Origin: Viscum album
Lineage: Eukaryota > Streptophyta > Magnoliopsida > Santalales > Viscaceae
Assembly (NCBI GenBank): GCA_963277665.1
Contig: OY728119.1
Coordinates: forward strand, 321,180,206-321,244,205
DNA length: 64,000 bases
Reading direction: 5' to 3'
This document shows positions 39,801-50,909 of this stretch, piece by piece. Every line of letters starts with the position of its first letter. Positions within the stretch are counted from its first letter, which is position 1. The notes beneath the pieces were generated by a model. The model was not told the origin of the DNA and did no database searches. It saw only the letters and a program-made list of their open reading frames with translations. Position numbers and translations under genes: made by a program.

Positions 39801-40176
39801 ATGGTCTTCTTCAAACAACTTCATCCACTTAGTAAGATTGATGGATCTCATTTTCACTTCCTCATGCATTGTGCAGATAATGCATGGACTTCTAACAATG
39901 TTGTGACATTGTATCATCTTGATACATGTCTTGGAACTTTAAGATCAGATCTGTAACCGTTTGAGTTTGATGTGGAGAATGTTTCAAGAATAATCTCCAA
40001 TGTCACTAAGTGACTCTCATAAGTGACATGACTCTAAGTACCATGTCCATTATCCATTCATCACCATCACTATCACATCCTTTTTCATTCACATATTGAA
40101 ACTCCTTGACATTCATCCATTCATTCCTTGACAACAACATACCTCATTGACAACAAATGCAACACAGTGCACATCA
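36859..40176 (-). repeat. Right LTR (5' LTR) of the gag-only element
   Basis: This 3318-base copy of the left LTR starts TGAAGTGCCC and ends GTGCACATCA. It carries an extra 143 bases at 39295-39437. The promoter TATA is degraded. Many short open frames (for example 37987-38535 and 38255-38650) recur in the left LTR at matching places but have no recognised domain; they reflect low stop density in GC-richer DNA. Confidence 0.9.
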
Positions 40177-40181
40177 AATTG
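40177..40181 (+). repeat. Target-site duplication (right) of the gag-only element
   Basis: AATTG, one base different from GATTG at 30937-30941. The gypsy integrase relic resumes here. Confidence 0.75.
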
Positions 40182-41165
40182 TTTTACTAAATTACCTAGT
40201 TCACCTAACCAGATAGATGTAGTATGGGATATTTGGATAAAATAATGATGTAATCCCACTACATTCTTATATATGATATTTTCATCATTAATCATATGAT
40301 AAATCTTTAAAATGGATGATATTTTTTGGTTTCATGGGGTTCTGAGGAGATTTTTTTAGATCTAGTTCATTGTTTCACTTTTATGGTTTCACGGGGCCTA
40401 TAGAAGGACATAGAATCACATGTAATTCTGATTATTGTATTCATTACATAGGCTCATATATAATCTAAATAAACTATTCAAATTCTGGAGGATATGTTAT
40501 GAGCCTGTGTTTTTGGATTTTATTGGATCGTGGGGGAGCAATTTGGATCTTTTGTAGTTTTACTTTAATAAAATATTCTATGAATTGGTTAAAATGAAAT
40601 ATTTTTTGTATTTTAATGGTATCCCATTATATTTTATTATTTTTTGGTTTATGATAGGTGATATCGTGCTTGTTGGAACTTATCTTCTGTAGGAGATTTC
40701 TGATCAAGTTCAGTTGATCATATTGTAGTTGATGACAATATAGAGGAGATAGAAATCATACACTGGCTAGTGGAGATGACTAGTGGATATTAATGTGGGT
40801 GATCATTTTTTTATTTTTGGTGTCTCCAAGGATGGGTAAATGAAATATCATTAAATAGTGGAAGAAAACACCTAGGTTTTGATGGATAATTAATATAGTA
40901 GGAAGGGTCTGCCTAGTGGCATATCAATTGTTCCTTCCATATCAATTCAATTAAATGAAAACGTGTTTCACATATTGAAACATTAGATATATCATCAAAA
41001 TATTTATCATGTGGTATATATTTATGATATCAATGGTTTTTATACAATCTTTGAGGAGAATATTATAGATATTCTCGACAATAGTAAGAATTTTCTAAGA
41101 GAAAAGAATATATTTATAGAAAGAGTAAAGTGTTAGCCTGGGAATGTTCAAGAGGATACTAGAGA
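40182..41165 (+). pseudogene. Decayed gypsy integrase core, C-terminus and chromodomain
   Basis: This continues the polyprotein cut at 30941. FTKLPSSPNQIDVVW (from about 40184) matches FVTGLPxTxxGxxAIW of the integrase core. HGVP-like sequence lies near 40335, and a stretch near 40480-40550 matches [12 protein letters not shown]...GSWxxHLxLxEF. NVGDHFFIF (about 40793) matches the VGDxVFL block. NENVFHILKH (about 40955) matches VHDVFHVSxLRK, and EENIIDILDNSKNFLREKNI (about 41057-41120) with following VQEDT matches the chromodomain-like EVPVQILDRxEKVLRxKTIPLVKV...EEATW tail of Tekay-type elements. Stops are frequent. Confidence 0.75.
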
Positions 41166-41249
41166 CAAATAATCTAATTTGTGAGAATAGTGGCTGAACA
41201 TGTTTCCTGAGACAGCATAATGATTCATGGAGTGACTAATGATAGAGAT

Positions 41250-43551
41250 GATATATGTGGTGGAGTTTTCAATATTCATTCTTTTTCTAGGTACACCCCT
41301 CTTTAATTTTGATTTTACATGTTCATGTTGGGTTTTATTGTGTTAGTTAAACCTTGGGGGTGTATTTTCAATTGATTATATATATATATATATATATATA
41401 TTTCTAAGGAACATGACCAAATTACATGACATGTTTTAATGATTATTCCATGAAAAACTTCAAAGCATTAAAAATTTACTCACCATTCAACAATTTCACA
41501 TAATGAAATGGTTAATCGAGGATATTTTAACATGTGAAGACTGATTTTTATTTATATATTATAAATATGTAAATTCACATTATGAAATGGATTGAAAAAG
41601 TGAATATCACAATATCAATGGTTTTTAACCATGATTTGAATATTAATTAGTCTCTTTCCTGGTGCATCATTTTTTCTCAAATCCTAGGGAAACTACAAGC
41701 TATTTTAGAGAGATTCCTTCCCATATAGGCTTATCAGTTTAGAATTCATTATTTGGTGGTATCCATGATTTTTTTATCATTCCTTTTGTTTTTTTTGGTT
41801 TTTCTGGTTTTTCTGGTTTGTATTCTAAATTACTATTGAATCATGATGTGATATTGATGTTTGTGATGTTGATTTCCACCTTGGGATCAGTATTGCCTCC
41901 ATAAGTAGTATTATTTTCTTCTAGATATAATATATTTGATACCATTTAAAGGATTTTGGTTTAAAAATTATCACATTGGTTTGATTAAATTATATATAGT
42001 TTGTGAAATATTTTATATTTTTTCAGAACACCACATGTGAATCTTATTATATTTGATAAACCCAATTAAAAATTTTCCCATTATCATTTTAGACTATCCA
42101 ATATATCCCATTGGGTTGATACATGTGGATAATAAGACATATGGACACCTGATTGTTGTTTCAACATTGAAAATTATTGATACATGTTCATTTTACATTA
42201 GAGATCTAAGATATTTTCAAAAAAACAATTAATTTTTTGGTTAATATTCTAAAGTTTAATAACATGTAATTTTTGGATTTATTACTGGGGAATCATCTCA
42301 TAAAATTTTTATTAAATTATATGTTTACGAAATTAGGGTAAAATAATAAATAAAAATTATTTGATATACTCATGAGGATAATTAAGAACCAATATTTATG
42401 AAATATAACTTGTATAAAAATGATTATTGTTTGAATTAAAAATTTCTCCTTTGGGAGATATATCTTGTATGTTTGAATTTGACCTTGACATTTTATTTAT
42501 TATATTATCCTATTATATGTAATCAATTGTGATCAATTTCCAAGAGTGTGATGCCTATTATCATGGCATGTATGTGAGGATATGAAACCTGATTTATATA
42601 GATGGATGGTGGAATGGGGCGTAATTAATACCACATAAGGGAAATGAACACATGTACATGATCCCTAAGGGGGAAGTGTATGATAATATCAAATTTCTAT
42701 GGACCATATGCACAATCAATAAATTCTATGAGGTGAGACTCTAGGTAGACTATAGGTAGAGGTCATTTTATATTTTATGTTTGTGTGATTAATCCCCATT
42801 GGTAGAATATTCTACTAGTTGGGTGATACATACTGATGTTGGAAGAACTATATTTTAGTCATAGAAACTCAACCGAGAACCAAAGCATGTTTCGATGACC
42901 GAGGGTTTCAACCTGGAGCTTGGGGAATCAGCAGGAATACATTACGTACATTATCAATTTATTAAATTAATACTCTTTTTATCATGATATTGAATCTACT
43001 ATATCTCATTGATTGGATTGATAAGACATGGTGGTCATCGTAAGGAGTTCTAATCAAATCCATGATGTGTTTTTGTGGGTACACTGTCATATTTTATTAA
43101 CATAGGCTTGGAGAAGCGAAACTGAACCTATTGTTGATTTGTATCTTAATGGATTGGTTAGAGAATGGACATGAGACCAATATGGGGTTCGAGACTGAAG
43201 TATTTTGAGTCTTTATTTGAGTCTACAAATATTTTATCTGTATAAATTTTTAACATTAGTTAGTTATATTCATCATGAAATTATATTATACTATTTTACT
43301 AGGATTTATTTAATTATTCCATTTTCATATTCGGTTCCCTGTTAAATTATACATATTGTTCCTTTATCTGTTCTAGACTTAAATTGTTTTTAAGATCCCA
43401 TTGCAATCCTTTACGAGTGTATATAGTCTCCCACTATGTTACTTACACCCTCACTACTAGTTAGTGGCCATTGGAGTATAGAAAGGTTCACATGTAGTCA
43501 TGTATTTATTCGACTCACTCACTTGAGAAAGCACTGGTAAAATAAATTACA
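41250..43551 (+). repeat. 3' LTR of the old + strand gypsy element
   Basis: It aligns with 24890-27199 by the anchors given there. It contains an (AT)n tract at about 41377-41400 that is lacking in the 5' copy. It ends near TAAATTACA at 43543-43551. The left end is approximate and no clear polypurine tract is left before it. No genes are recognised inside. Confidence 0.65.
41377..41400. repeat. (AT)n microsatellite
   Basis: Uninterrupted TA tract within the old gypsy 3' LTR. Confidence 0.9.
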
Positions 43552-44927
43552 TTCAATATGTCTCTTGAGGCCCCATTTTCCCTACAATATGTTAAGAACT
43601 TATTGCAATATAGTTTTCCATTATACCTAGAATCATAATTTGATGAGAATTTGTGGGATTTTACAACTTCAATATAGGGATAAGGTTTTAGTAGAAACAT
43701 GGAATAGTGTGTTGGTCTACTATAGATCATTGCAGCTGCTAGAAGATAATTTAACGAGTTCCCCTGAGGAAATTATTTTCATGTGAAAAGGGTTGTGTTG
43801 GATTGAGACATTACATTTGGAATAAAATATTGAAATTTGTGTTTTTATGAGGTTATTATTACATTCTACCTCTATATCATGGTCATTGCCTATGAAATAT
43901 TGCGATGTTGATGAATTAATTATTGTTAACAGGGAATCCAAATGAATATAAATTCCTACATAGGCTATGAATTTATGAACGAGTTTGATAGTTATTAAAA
44001 TTTTAAGTGTAAGAACATGTTATATTGTCTCTCAAATATAGTCTTTCTCTAGTAAATTTAATTTTTAACATCTCCTTGATTTCATTATGTATTATTTGAA
44101 TGCCAAATCCCCTCAACCTCAACCAATATTGAAATTTTAAAATTTAACTCTAAAAGTATGACCATGTTATAAAATCATTGTTTCTTTATTTTAACATTAA
44201 ATCTCATTGTAATCTCTTACTCTAAATAGGCTCAAAAGTATTCCAAATTTATGTAAATATAGTAAATTATCATTATTTGTTAGTGTGTAATGGAAATAAA
44301 AAATTAATTAAAATAGTAAAATTGTGAAATTTTGTGCTATGTATCATAACCATACTTATCTTCTTCAACGATGCGATAATATAGATACCCACAATAAAAA
44401 CCATAACTAGAGCTCAACAATGATACAACTTCCTCTCAAGTCTAAGCTTTAAATCAATGAATGTTAAATAAAAATTGGTTATTTGAATTATTATTCTGTT
44501 ACGAAAAATATTATTAAATCTGTCCCTAATGATTCATATGACCACTATATAGTTTCATAGATCATGGATATATTTTATATAATAAACTAATAAATTATCT
44601 ACGTCCATGTTATTTTATCTCATTTTCCATCATGAAACTTATTGAAATGATTTCCAATTATATTTATGTGGAAAAAATTTACATAATGTGTATGTAAATC
44701 TCAAAATATGTCATTATAAAAAGTACAAAACCCTAAAGAATATTTTTTGTAGTCGATTCATAGATGAATGATTTGAAAAAAATACTACCTAGAAATACTT
44801 AAATATAATTAATGTAATTTATTTTTTAAACATACACCCACCATGGGAAATGATAACTCATAAAACATTTATTTTGATATAAAAAATCATTTTACTCTAA
44901 TGAAAATGAGTTATTATAAATTCATTT
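43552..44927. other. Unassigned AT-rich interval
   Basis: This is flanking DNA between two LTR elements. The + strand keeps a few short gene-like stretches (around 43552-43760) with stops, and open frames on the - strand (43515-43730 and 43720-43941) have no recognised domain. It may be part of whatever the old gypsy element landed in. Confidence 0.5.
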
Positions 44928-45661
44928 TGATGTTCCCAGTTAGGATCCAAGTATCACTTAGAGAGGTAGGGGTTGAATCAATGATATATTTTTCATTTTA
45001 TGTTTATTTATAATTGAAACAACCTTCACCTAATGTTAAAGAGTATCTTCTATACTGAACACACACAACCACAAGAACACAAGATTTACAAGGTTCACTA
45101 CTCAACAAGAGTAGCTGCGTCCTTGGTATGGTACAGAAATAATCCAGTACCTCACAATGAACTAGAATAATTGTCCTTTTATATAGAATATGATGAGTAG
45201 GATATACCCTTACAGTCCTATAGAACATGAAAAAAAATATGCATTCACATGTTCCCCCTCTTAGCAAAAATTCGGAATTACAGTATTTCAGTGATTCTTT
45301 ACAATTGAACAGTTGTATTCTCTAAAGTACAAATCCTCACTTTCCTACCCAGAAGCTGGTAAGAAATCACATACGCACAACTGAATATGTGTGAAGACCT
45401 CAAATTCATCATATAGCCTTTAGGGTTTCTTGCATGCAATTCAAATTCCATACACGTAAATATTCCCTATTTGGACCAAAAAAACCTTTTTTACGCCACA
45501 TTCCATTTTTTTCACAGCTTCCAACTTTTTTCTTCACCCTTCACCTTTTCATGCAATCTTTTTTCTTGTCACAGAACTCACTTACCATAAAATTTTACGC
45601 GCACTAGATCTCAGAATTTATTCTATGTGTCGACCCTACACAATGAGTGGGGGTTACCTCG

Positions 45662-45669
45662 TATTTATA
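45662..45669 (-). promoter_or_regulatory. Probable TATA box of the interrupted LTR
   Basis: The - strand reads CTTATAAATACGAG. The position inside the LTR and the orientation agree with the purine tract on its far side. Confidence 0.45.
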
Positions 45670-45689
45670 AGCCTTTTTAACTCTGTTTG

Positions 45690-46095
45690 AAAAATACTAA
45701 TTCGTGCGTAAAACTCCCTTCATGAACATAAAAACTCTTTCACACAACATCCTATTTCTCGCAATGCTCTAATATTCCACGCTCCTCATGCCTTTTCCAA
45801 TTTTCGAGGTTCTAATCTCAAAACACCTTTTGCGCGAAAAACCTCATTCTTCTATTTCGTGCACCACACTAATATTTTGCATAGCCTTCATTTTTCATGA
45901 ATCCCAATTATATTTCGCACTCAACATTAGTTTTTGCGCATCCCTCTGATATTTCATGCACCTAAAAATATTTCGTGCAACCTTTTTATTTTTTGAGCAT
46001 CCCACTGATTTTTCGCACTTCCAGCTACTATTTCACGCAGTCATCATTTTTCGTGCACTCTACCCAATTTTTCGTGCACTGCATACCATTCCCAT
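45690..46095. repeat. Cluster of degenerate TTTCGTGCA motifs
   Basis: About fifteen variants of a short motif (TTTCGTGCAC, TATTTCGCAC, TTTTGCGCAT, TATTTCATGCAC, TATTTCACGCAG and similar) recur every 20 to 30 bases inside the LTR. Clustering within an LTR, near its probable promoter, suggests either an old minisatellite or repeated regulatory sites. Confidence 0.7.
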
Positions 46096-46439
46096 TTTTC
46101 AATGTTTTGTCAATTAATCATGCTTTGTGTGGAAAAATCTAAATAATCTCCAATATTGTTCACAAAATCCATTTCCAAAAACTCATTTCTTCATCTCCCA
46201 ATTTTATGTCCATAAAATTTGGCTAACACTGGAAGAGGACACCACCTTAAACTGTTCTTTTGTGTCATCTCCACATTGACCATTCCTTATTCTTTTCTTT
46301 CATCGCTGCTTCCCATAACCGTTCTTCATATTTCATCACGAACTCCACTATCGTGATATATATCCTTTGATAGACCATATTTAGCATCATTAGAATTACA
46401 ATGGAAAGTACTTAAACTTCCCTATCTTCAAGTCACATC

Positions 46440-46444
46440 ATTAA
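46440..46444 (+). repeat. Target-site duplication (left) of the young gypsy element
   Basis: ATTAA immediately before the 5' LTR, identical to 58347-58351 after the 3' LTR. Confidence 0.95.
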
Positions 46445-49400
46445 TGTAACACCCAAGACTTTTATGTTATATAAATCATCAAAGGAATATTTTTCTACAC
46501 AACACTTTCTTGGCTTGCTTTACACGCAATCGCGACCTTCCTCGATAGCTTGCGTTGTACGCAATACCGAGTTTCACTATACAAAAATATGCTATTAAAA
46601 CTAGCCGTTATGAATAGTAATAACCACTTTTTGAAATTTTATAAATTTTATTTTTCAAAATGGACTTCATTTTTGGACTCAGAATATCGATATTAGCCTA
46701 GGGTGAAATTTTGGTATTTTTCTGAAAACTTTCAATTTTTGATGAATAGTGAAACCACTAAGTGGTAGGTTAAAAAATGAATTTTGCATAAAACATAATT
46801 TTACCACTTCTGTGAATGGAATTTCAAATATCCGACAGACACGGTTGATATCAGTAAGTAAAATGTGGTTCAATGAGATAAAAATAATTTTTTGGTGAAT
46901 AGTAACTTTTTACTTTCTTTACCGCGGTTAATAGTAAATAGGGTAACTAAGGGTAAATATGATATTAATATTACCCTAACATATGTACTAACTCTATTAG
47001 ACAAGTTTAATTCGACCAAAAACAAACTTAGGAATAAAATATGACCATTTAGGCCCACATGGATTAGATTAGGACATTTATTATTAATTTTTTTAAAGAA
47101 GTGTTAAAAAAGTTAAAATCAAAGTTTAATAAGTAAATCATTTTTAATATGGGGTTATACATAAGATAAATTGGACTATAAATATTCATTAGAAAGATAA
47201 AAAGATTTCCTACATAATGGTATTATATTTGTAATTTTTAGACATTAAATAATTTAATTTATTTATGACACAATGATGATGCTGTAATTATCTTATTAAT
47301 GAAATATTGACATAATTGATGTTATAAACACCAAAATAAATGTAATTTGAGACTTTTTATGAATTCCACTAATTTTCTAGGTTACTATGATATATTATTG
47401 TTGCTTTAATCAACTTGGTTCGAACATATAATTCTTTTATGACTTTCACAAAAATCATATATCAAATAGTGTCAAAATTGACACAAAATAGTTTTTAAAT
47501 AGAATATTATATTATTAATTTTTATTTTATTCTTAAAAATCTAAGGTTCGGGAAAATGACATAGGTAAGGATATATATATCAATAATAAACAATTTGGGT
47601 TTCATTTGACATGTTATAGTAAGTGTATTAACCATATAGTGAAAGAAAGCAAAAAGACACGGTAAAAGTTAAATTATTTAACTTAGAGTTAAATCTAATT
47701 GATAAGGTTAAAATAATACCCTAAAATTGTCTAAATCCTATTGGTTGATAGTATTTAGACCCATCCCCACTTTATCTTCTAAATAAGACTCTTTGGAACC
47801 ATTATAAACCGATTTTTACTTTAATATAAAATAATATTTTGAGATATTCCTAAGGTGCCCCTCTCCTCCCTTATAAAAGGGCACCTCCTCCCCCTCCTCC
47901 TCACACCAATTTGAGAACTCAAGCTCGGCCAAACCCTGACATTTTCTCCTCTCCACTTCCCTAGAATAATCCTAGAGGTACTGGCCTTCTTCAAATACCA
48001 ATCTTACCGATCTTTTCAATTTCTTTCTTCTTCAACTTCTTCTTCTTTAGTTGCTTCATGATAAAGTAATAACATCAGTATTACTTACATACTGATATGT
48101 TATTATAAATATGAAACAACTCTAATTCACCTTCTATCCATCCTACGGAAAAATGAAATCACCGCGCGTGCGTACGTACGGAATATTGTCTCCACGCCGT
48201 GGTGTAATCTAATTTCCACCATCACCTTACAAGGATGGGTATAATGGTGTAATGAGTAACTATTTATGATTATTATAAAGTAATATTGATACTGAAATAA
48301 TATATATATATACTCCAATACAATTCCACGATCATAGGAACGATATCTTCACTCGTGTGTACGTACGGAATACCGTCTCCACAATGTGATGCGACTCGTT
48401 CTACATGATCATCATTACATAGTAATTATATAAATGAATTGAATGAATAAATATGATATATGTTACAATAATACCATTCTGGATATAAGGTATCTATAAC
48501 CTTAAAATAAGAATAAGAATTTATTCGGCAAAACATGCATAAGAACAAAAGGCAATAAAGACCCGAGTAACAAGTAACAATGAAATATTACTAACAAGAA
48601 GCTAAGAATATGACCATATATGATATCATATCAATATGTATGATTCTGGAATAAGTCAATAACATTATTTAAATCATTATACAGGAGCTTCGGACACGAA
48701 AAAAGCAAATCGGACCTAAGGTAAGGGAAATATCACAATCTCATTTTTTTATCCGAGATTGTTTATTCGTAAGAATTTAATGGGGTGTATTTTATCATCC
48801 ACATCCATGTTCCCTCAATATTTAATATTTTTTCCATCCACTTACAATTTTTTAAATTCAATTTTACTCTTCGGTGAGTTTTTAGTAAATAATATGAAAG
48901 GAATCTTTTGTCGTTTTTTCGTACGAGGTACTTTTTGACTTTTCCGACAAAAGTACGAAGATTGTTTTTTTTACTTATACAGCATGAATGGATTTTTAAA
49001 ACATTATTTCCAAGAAGCTTACTTTACAAGTTTTCAAGTTTATTTCTAATCAACATCTTTTATTTTAAAGTCGTATAAAATGTTATGAAAGGAAAAATGT
49101 TTTTGAAGAAGAAAGGATATTTTCCTCAAGAATGGAGTTCAAGTATTTTATCAAAATTATTTTCCATATAAGATAATAAAAGGGTTCTGTTTTTATCCCT
49201 ATTATTACATTGATTTGATTATATTGTGAGGGAATTATTTTTATGAAGTCATTTACCTTATATGGTTTGTTTTATGATGCCATGTTGTTTAAGAATCCCA
49301 TATTTATTACATGGGTTACACTATGATGTATGGTTTATGATTATGTGGCACACATAAGAAAGGATTCATTATAAGATGGGTGGGACCTATATCTCCCTCC

Positions 49401-49995
49401 AATGAATTGGGTAAAGATTTTATATCTCATGAGATAGACATTGCGGGAACGGTAGGTTATACCGGTTCAGTGAAACAGGACTGGAACGAGGGTGACTCGG
49501 TTCAGAAAGGGACTTTGTCCACTAAGATAGTCTCGGCAATGAGTCATGACTAACAAGAAATGATTTTCCATTATTATGTGTGCATGCCACAAAGTTTCAA
49601 GTTTTATGTTATGATTATGGGGATCTCATTTTCACTTCTATGATTTATTCCATGTTAAGATATTATGATCTCTTTTGCAGGTTCTGATTGTCAAAAAGAT
49701 ATGATATGATTTTTATTTCCTTTATTTTCTCTTGCTAAGCATTTGAGCTTACCCTTTTATGTTTTCTTTTCCCCAGTTCAGGAAGATTGATATTAAGTAG
49801 AATATGCTAAAAGGGACCCTAGATATGATGAAATAAATGGGAGACACTGTATAAGATTTATGAACTAGTTTTTTATGTTTCCTAGTTTCTAAAGACACTA
49901 TACCTATACGGTCCTTTGTGGTTTTGTCATATGTTGTAATAAGTGTGCTTCAATTTTGAAGTATTAACAATGTATGTAAAGTATGGGTCGTTATA
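46445..49995 (+). repeat. 5' LTR of the young gypsy element
   Basis: 3551 bases, from TGTAACACCC to GGGTCGTTATA. The 3' terminus is TA rather than the canonical CA in both LTRs. Inside are a TATA box at 47872, a pair of GTACGTACGG repeats 190 bases apart (48172-48181 and 48359-48368) and a 55-base deletion relative to the 3' LTR at about 48004. Open frames at 46679-47058 and 48127-48318 on the - strand recur in the other LTR or its equivalent and are not genes. Confidence 0.95.
47872..47879 (+). promoter_or_regulatory. Core promoter TATA box, 5' LTR
   Basis: TATAAAAG sits between perfect 8-base inverted arms, AGGTGCCC (47853-47860) and GGGCACCT (47879-47886). A C/T-rich initiator-like tract follows. 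Transcription of the element would be expected to start a few tens of bases downstream, in the CCTCC-rich stretch. Confidence 0.7.
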
Positions 49996-50219
49996 GTTGG
50001 TATCAGAGGAAAGAGATAGTCAACCTTTGGAAACTAGGATGTTAAAGCCTTAGTAAGAACCCTAAGGATAAGTCAAAGCATAGAACACAATATTAGTGTT
50101 TTAGAAATGGCCATGAATAACCTAGGATAAGACCTTAAGCATGAAAATTTTATTCTTGAATTATGTGGTTTTCCTATTATAATTAGTGTTGCTCACACTA
50201 TTCTTCTTGGTTTTAGTCA
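49996..50219 (+). other. Primer-binding site and 5' leader
   Basis: TGGTATCAGAGG at 49998-50009 follows the LTR after two bases and matches the initiator tRNA-Met complementary site except at its last base. The remaining leader to the gag ATG at 50220 holds nothing recognisable. Confidence 0.9.
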
Positions 50220-50909
50220 ATGGCTGGAACCCGAAGGAACCGTGTTAATGCGGAATGCGATGGACAATGCAATGATTGTCCCCCTGAGCAACTAAACGAT
50301 ATGGGAGTTGGAATGAAAAATCTTGTAGCCATGCTCACACAACTTTCTCAAGCTATGAATCATGCAGGACTTCCAAACGAGCAAAGGAAGGAGCAACATT
50401 CTGTTGAATCCTTCATGAGGCAGCGTCCACCTTCTTTCAGCGGGTCTACTGATCCATTAGTTGCTGAACAATGGATTAGTACTACTGAAAAGATATTTTC
50501 AGTTCTTCAATGTTCTGAACATGATAATGTCATCCTAGCAGTGTATCGTTTGGAAGGAGATGCTGATCAATGGTGGAATCTTATTAAGAATACGAGGCAA
50601 AGGGGTGAAATTGAGTCTATGGAATTGGACGAGTTCAAGAAATTATTTTTCAACAAGTACTTCCCTCGTATTCTCCGAAAAAAGATGGAGAAAGAGTTTC
50701 TTGAACTGAAGAAAATGGATGATGAATCTGTTGGTACCTATGAAGCAAATTTTACAAGACTTGCAAGGTACGCTTCTGGTATTATTATCCGACCAGAGAG
50801 TAAGATCGATCGATTCTTTAGTGGCTTAAAACCAAGTCATCGAAGGGCGTTAGCCATAAGGGACTTCAATAGCTACGAGGAAATCGTTCGATGTGCTCTC
50901 AAAGTCTAG
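50220..50909 (+). CDS. Gag capsid part
   Basis: 229 codons from the probable native start. The capsid (Retrotrans_gag) region spans about residues 70-200, with FMRQRPPSFSG, the AEQWI block, YRLEGDADQWW and LFFNKYFP, followed by KEFLEL and a YEANFTRLARYA segment typical of plant gypsy Gag. Gag forms the cytoplasmic particle around the RNA. The piece ends at TAG 50907-50909 and continues in the same frame, so the stop is a mutation. The first 60 residues are not conserved in sequence beyond this family. Confidence 0.9.
   Translation: MAGTRRNRVNAECDGQCNDCPPEQLNDMGVGMKNLVAMLTQLSQAMNHAGLPNEQRKEQHSVESFMRQRPPSFSGSTDPLVAEQWISTTEKIFSVLQCSEHDNVILAVYRLEGDADQWWNLIKNTRQRGEIESMELDEFKKLFFNKYFPRILRKKMEKEFLELKKMDDESVGTYEANFTRLARYASGIIIRPESKIDRFFSGLKPSHRRALAIRDFNSYEEIVRCALKV

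Larger units (their letters stand above)
30942..40176 (-). mobile_element. Gag-only (TR-GAG-like) LTR retrotransposon, - strand
   Basis: The element is 9235 bases long, with LTRs at 30942-34115 and 36859-40176 ending in inverted TGAAGTGC...GCACTTCA termini (last base pair positions diverged in the right copy). It has a near-perfect 5-base target duplication. The orientation is fixed by a perfect initiator-tRNA-Met primer-binding site on the - strand at 36856-36845 and a purine tract at 34130-34116. The 2.7-kb internal region contains a gag-type gene and no protease, integrase, reverse transcriptase or RNase H. It must have been mobilised by another element's enzymes. The CCHC knuckle pattern and LTR resemble Ty1/copia, but without pol the superfamily is not proven. 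A hand count of the first 230 LTR bases gives about 6% difference. Confidence 0.85.
24890..43551 (+). mobile_element. Old Ty3/gypsy chromovirus, split by a nested element
   Basis: Two diverged LTRs (about 24890-27199 and 41250-43551) flank a decayed gag-pol in order on the + strand: knuckle, protease/RT linker, reverse transcriptase and integrase N-terminus, then integrase core, C-terminus and chromodomain trace after the interruption at 30942-40181. The right half resumes the integrase reading just after the insertion. Start coordinates of both LTRs are approximate because I could not find their exact ends. The domain order (integrase last, then a chromodomain trace) identifies a Ty3/gypsy chromovirus. 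It is older than the gag-only element within it. Confidence 0.8.
44928..46444 (-). repeat. LTR related to the gag-only element, left part
   Basis: It starts TGATGTTCCCAGT. Near the start, ATCACTTAGAG...AGGGG.TGAATCAATGAT resembles the start of the gag-only element's LTR (ATCACTGAGAG...GGGGGTGAATCAGTGAT), and a later AAGATTTACAAGGTTC block is also shared. The LTR is broken at 46444 by the young gypsy element and resumes at 58352. A - strand TATAAATA at 45669-45662 suggests - strand orientation. About 1.55 kb when joined. The open frame at 45004-45267 inside it is not a gene. Confidence 0.7.

Noticed and set aside
46679..47058. - strand open frames conserved at 54972-55351
   Set aside because: They are duplicated only because they lie in the two LTRs of the same element; no domain or antisense-gene evidence.
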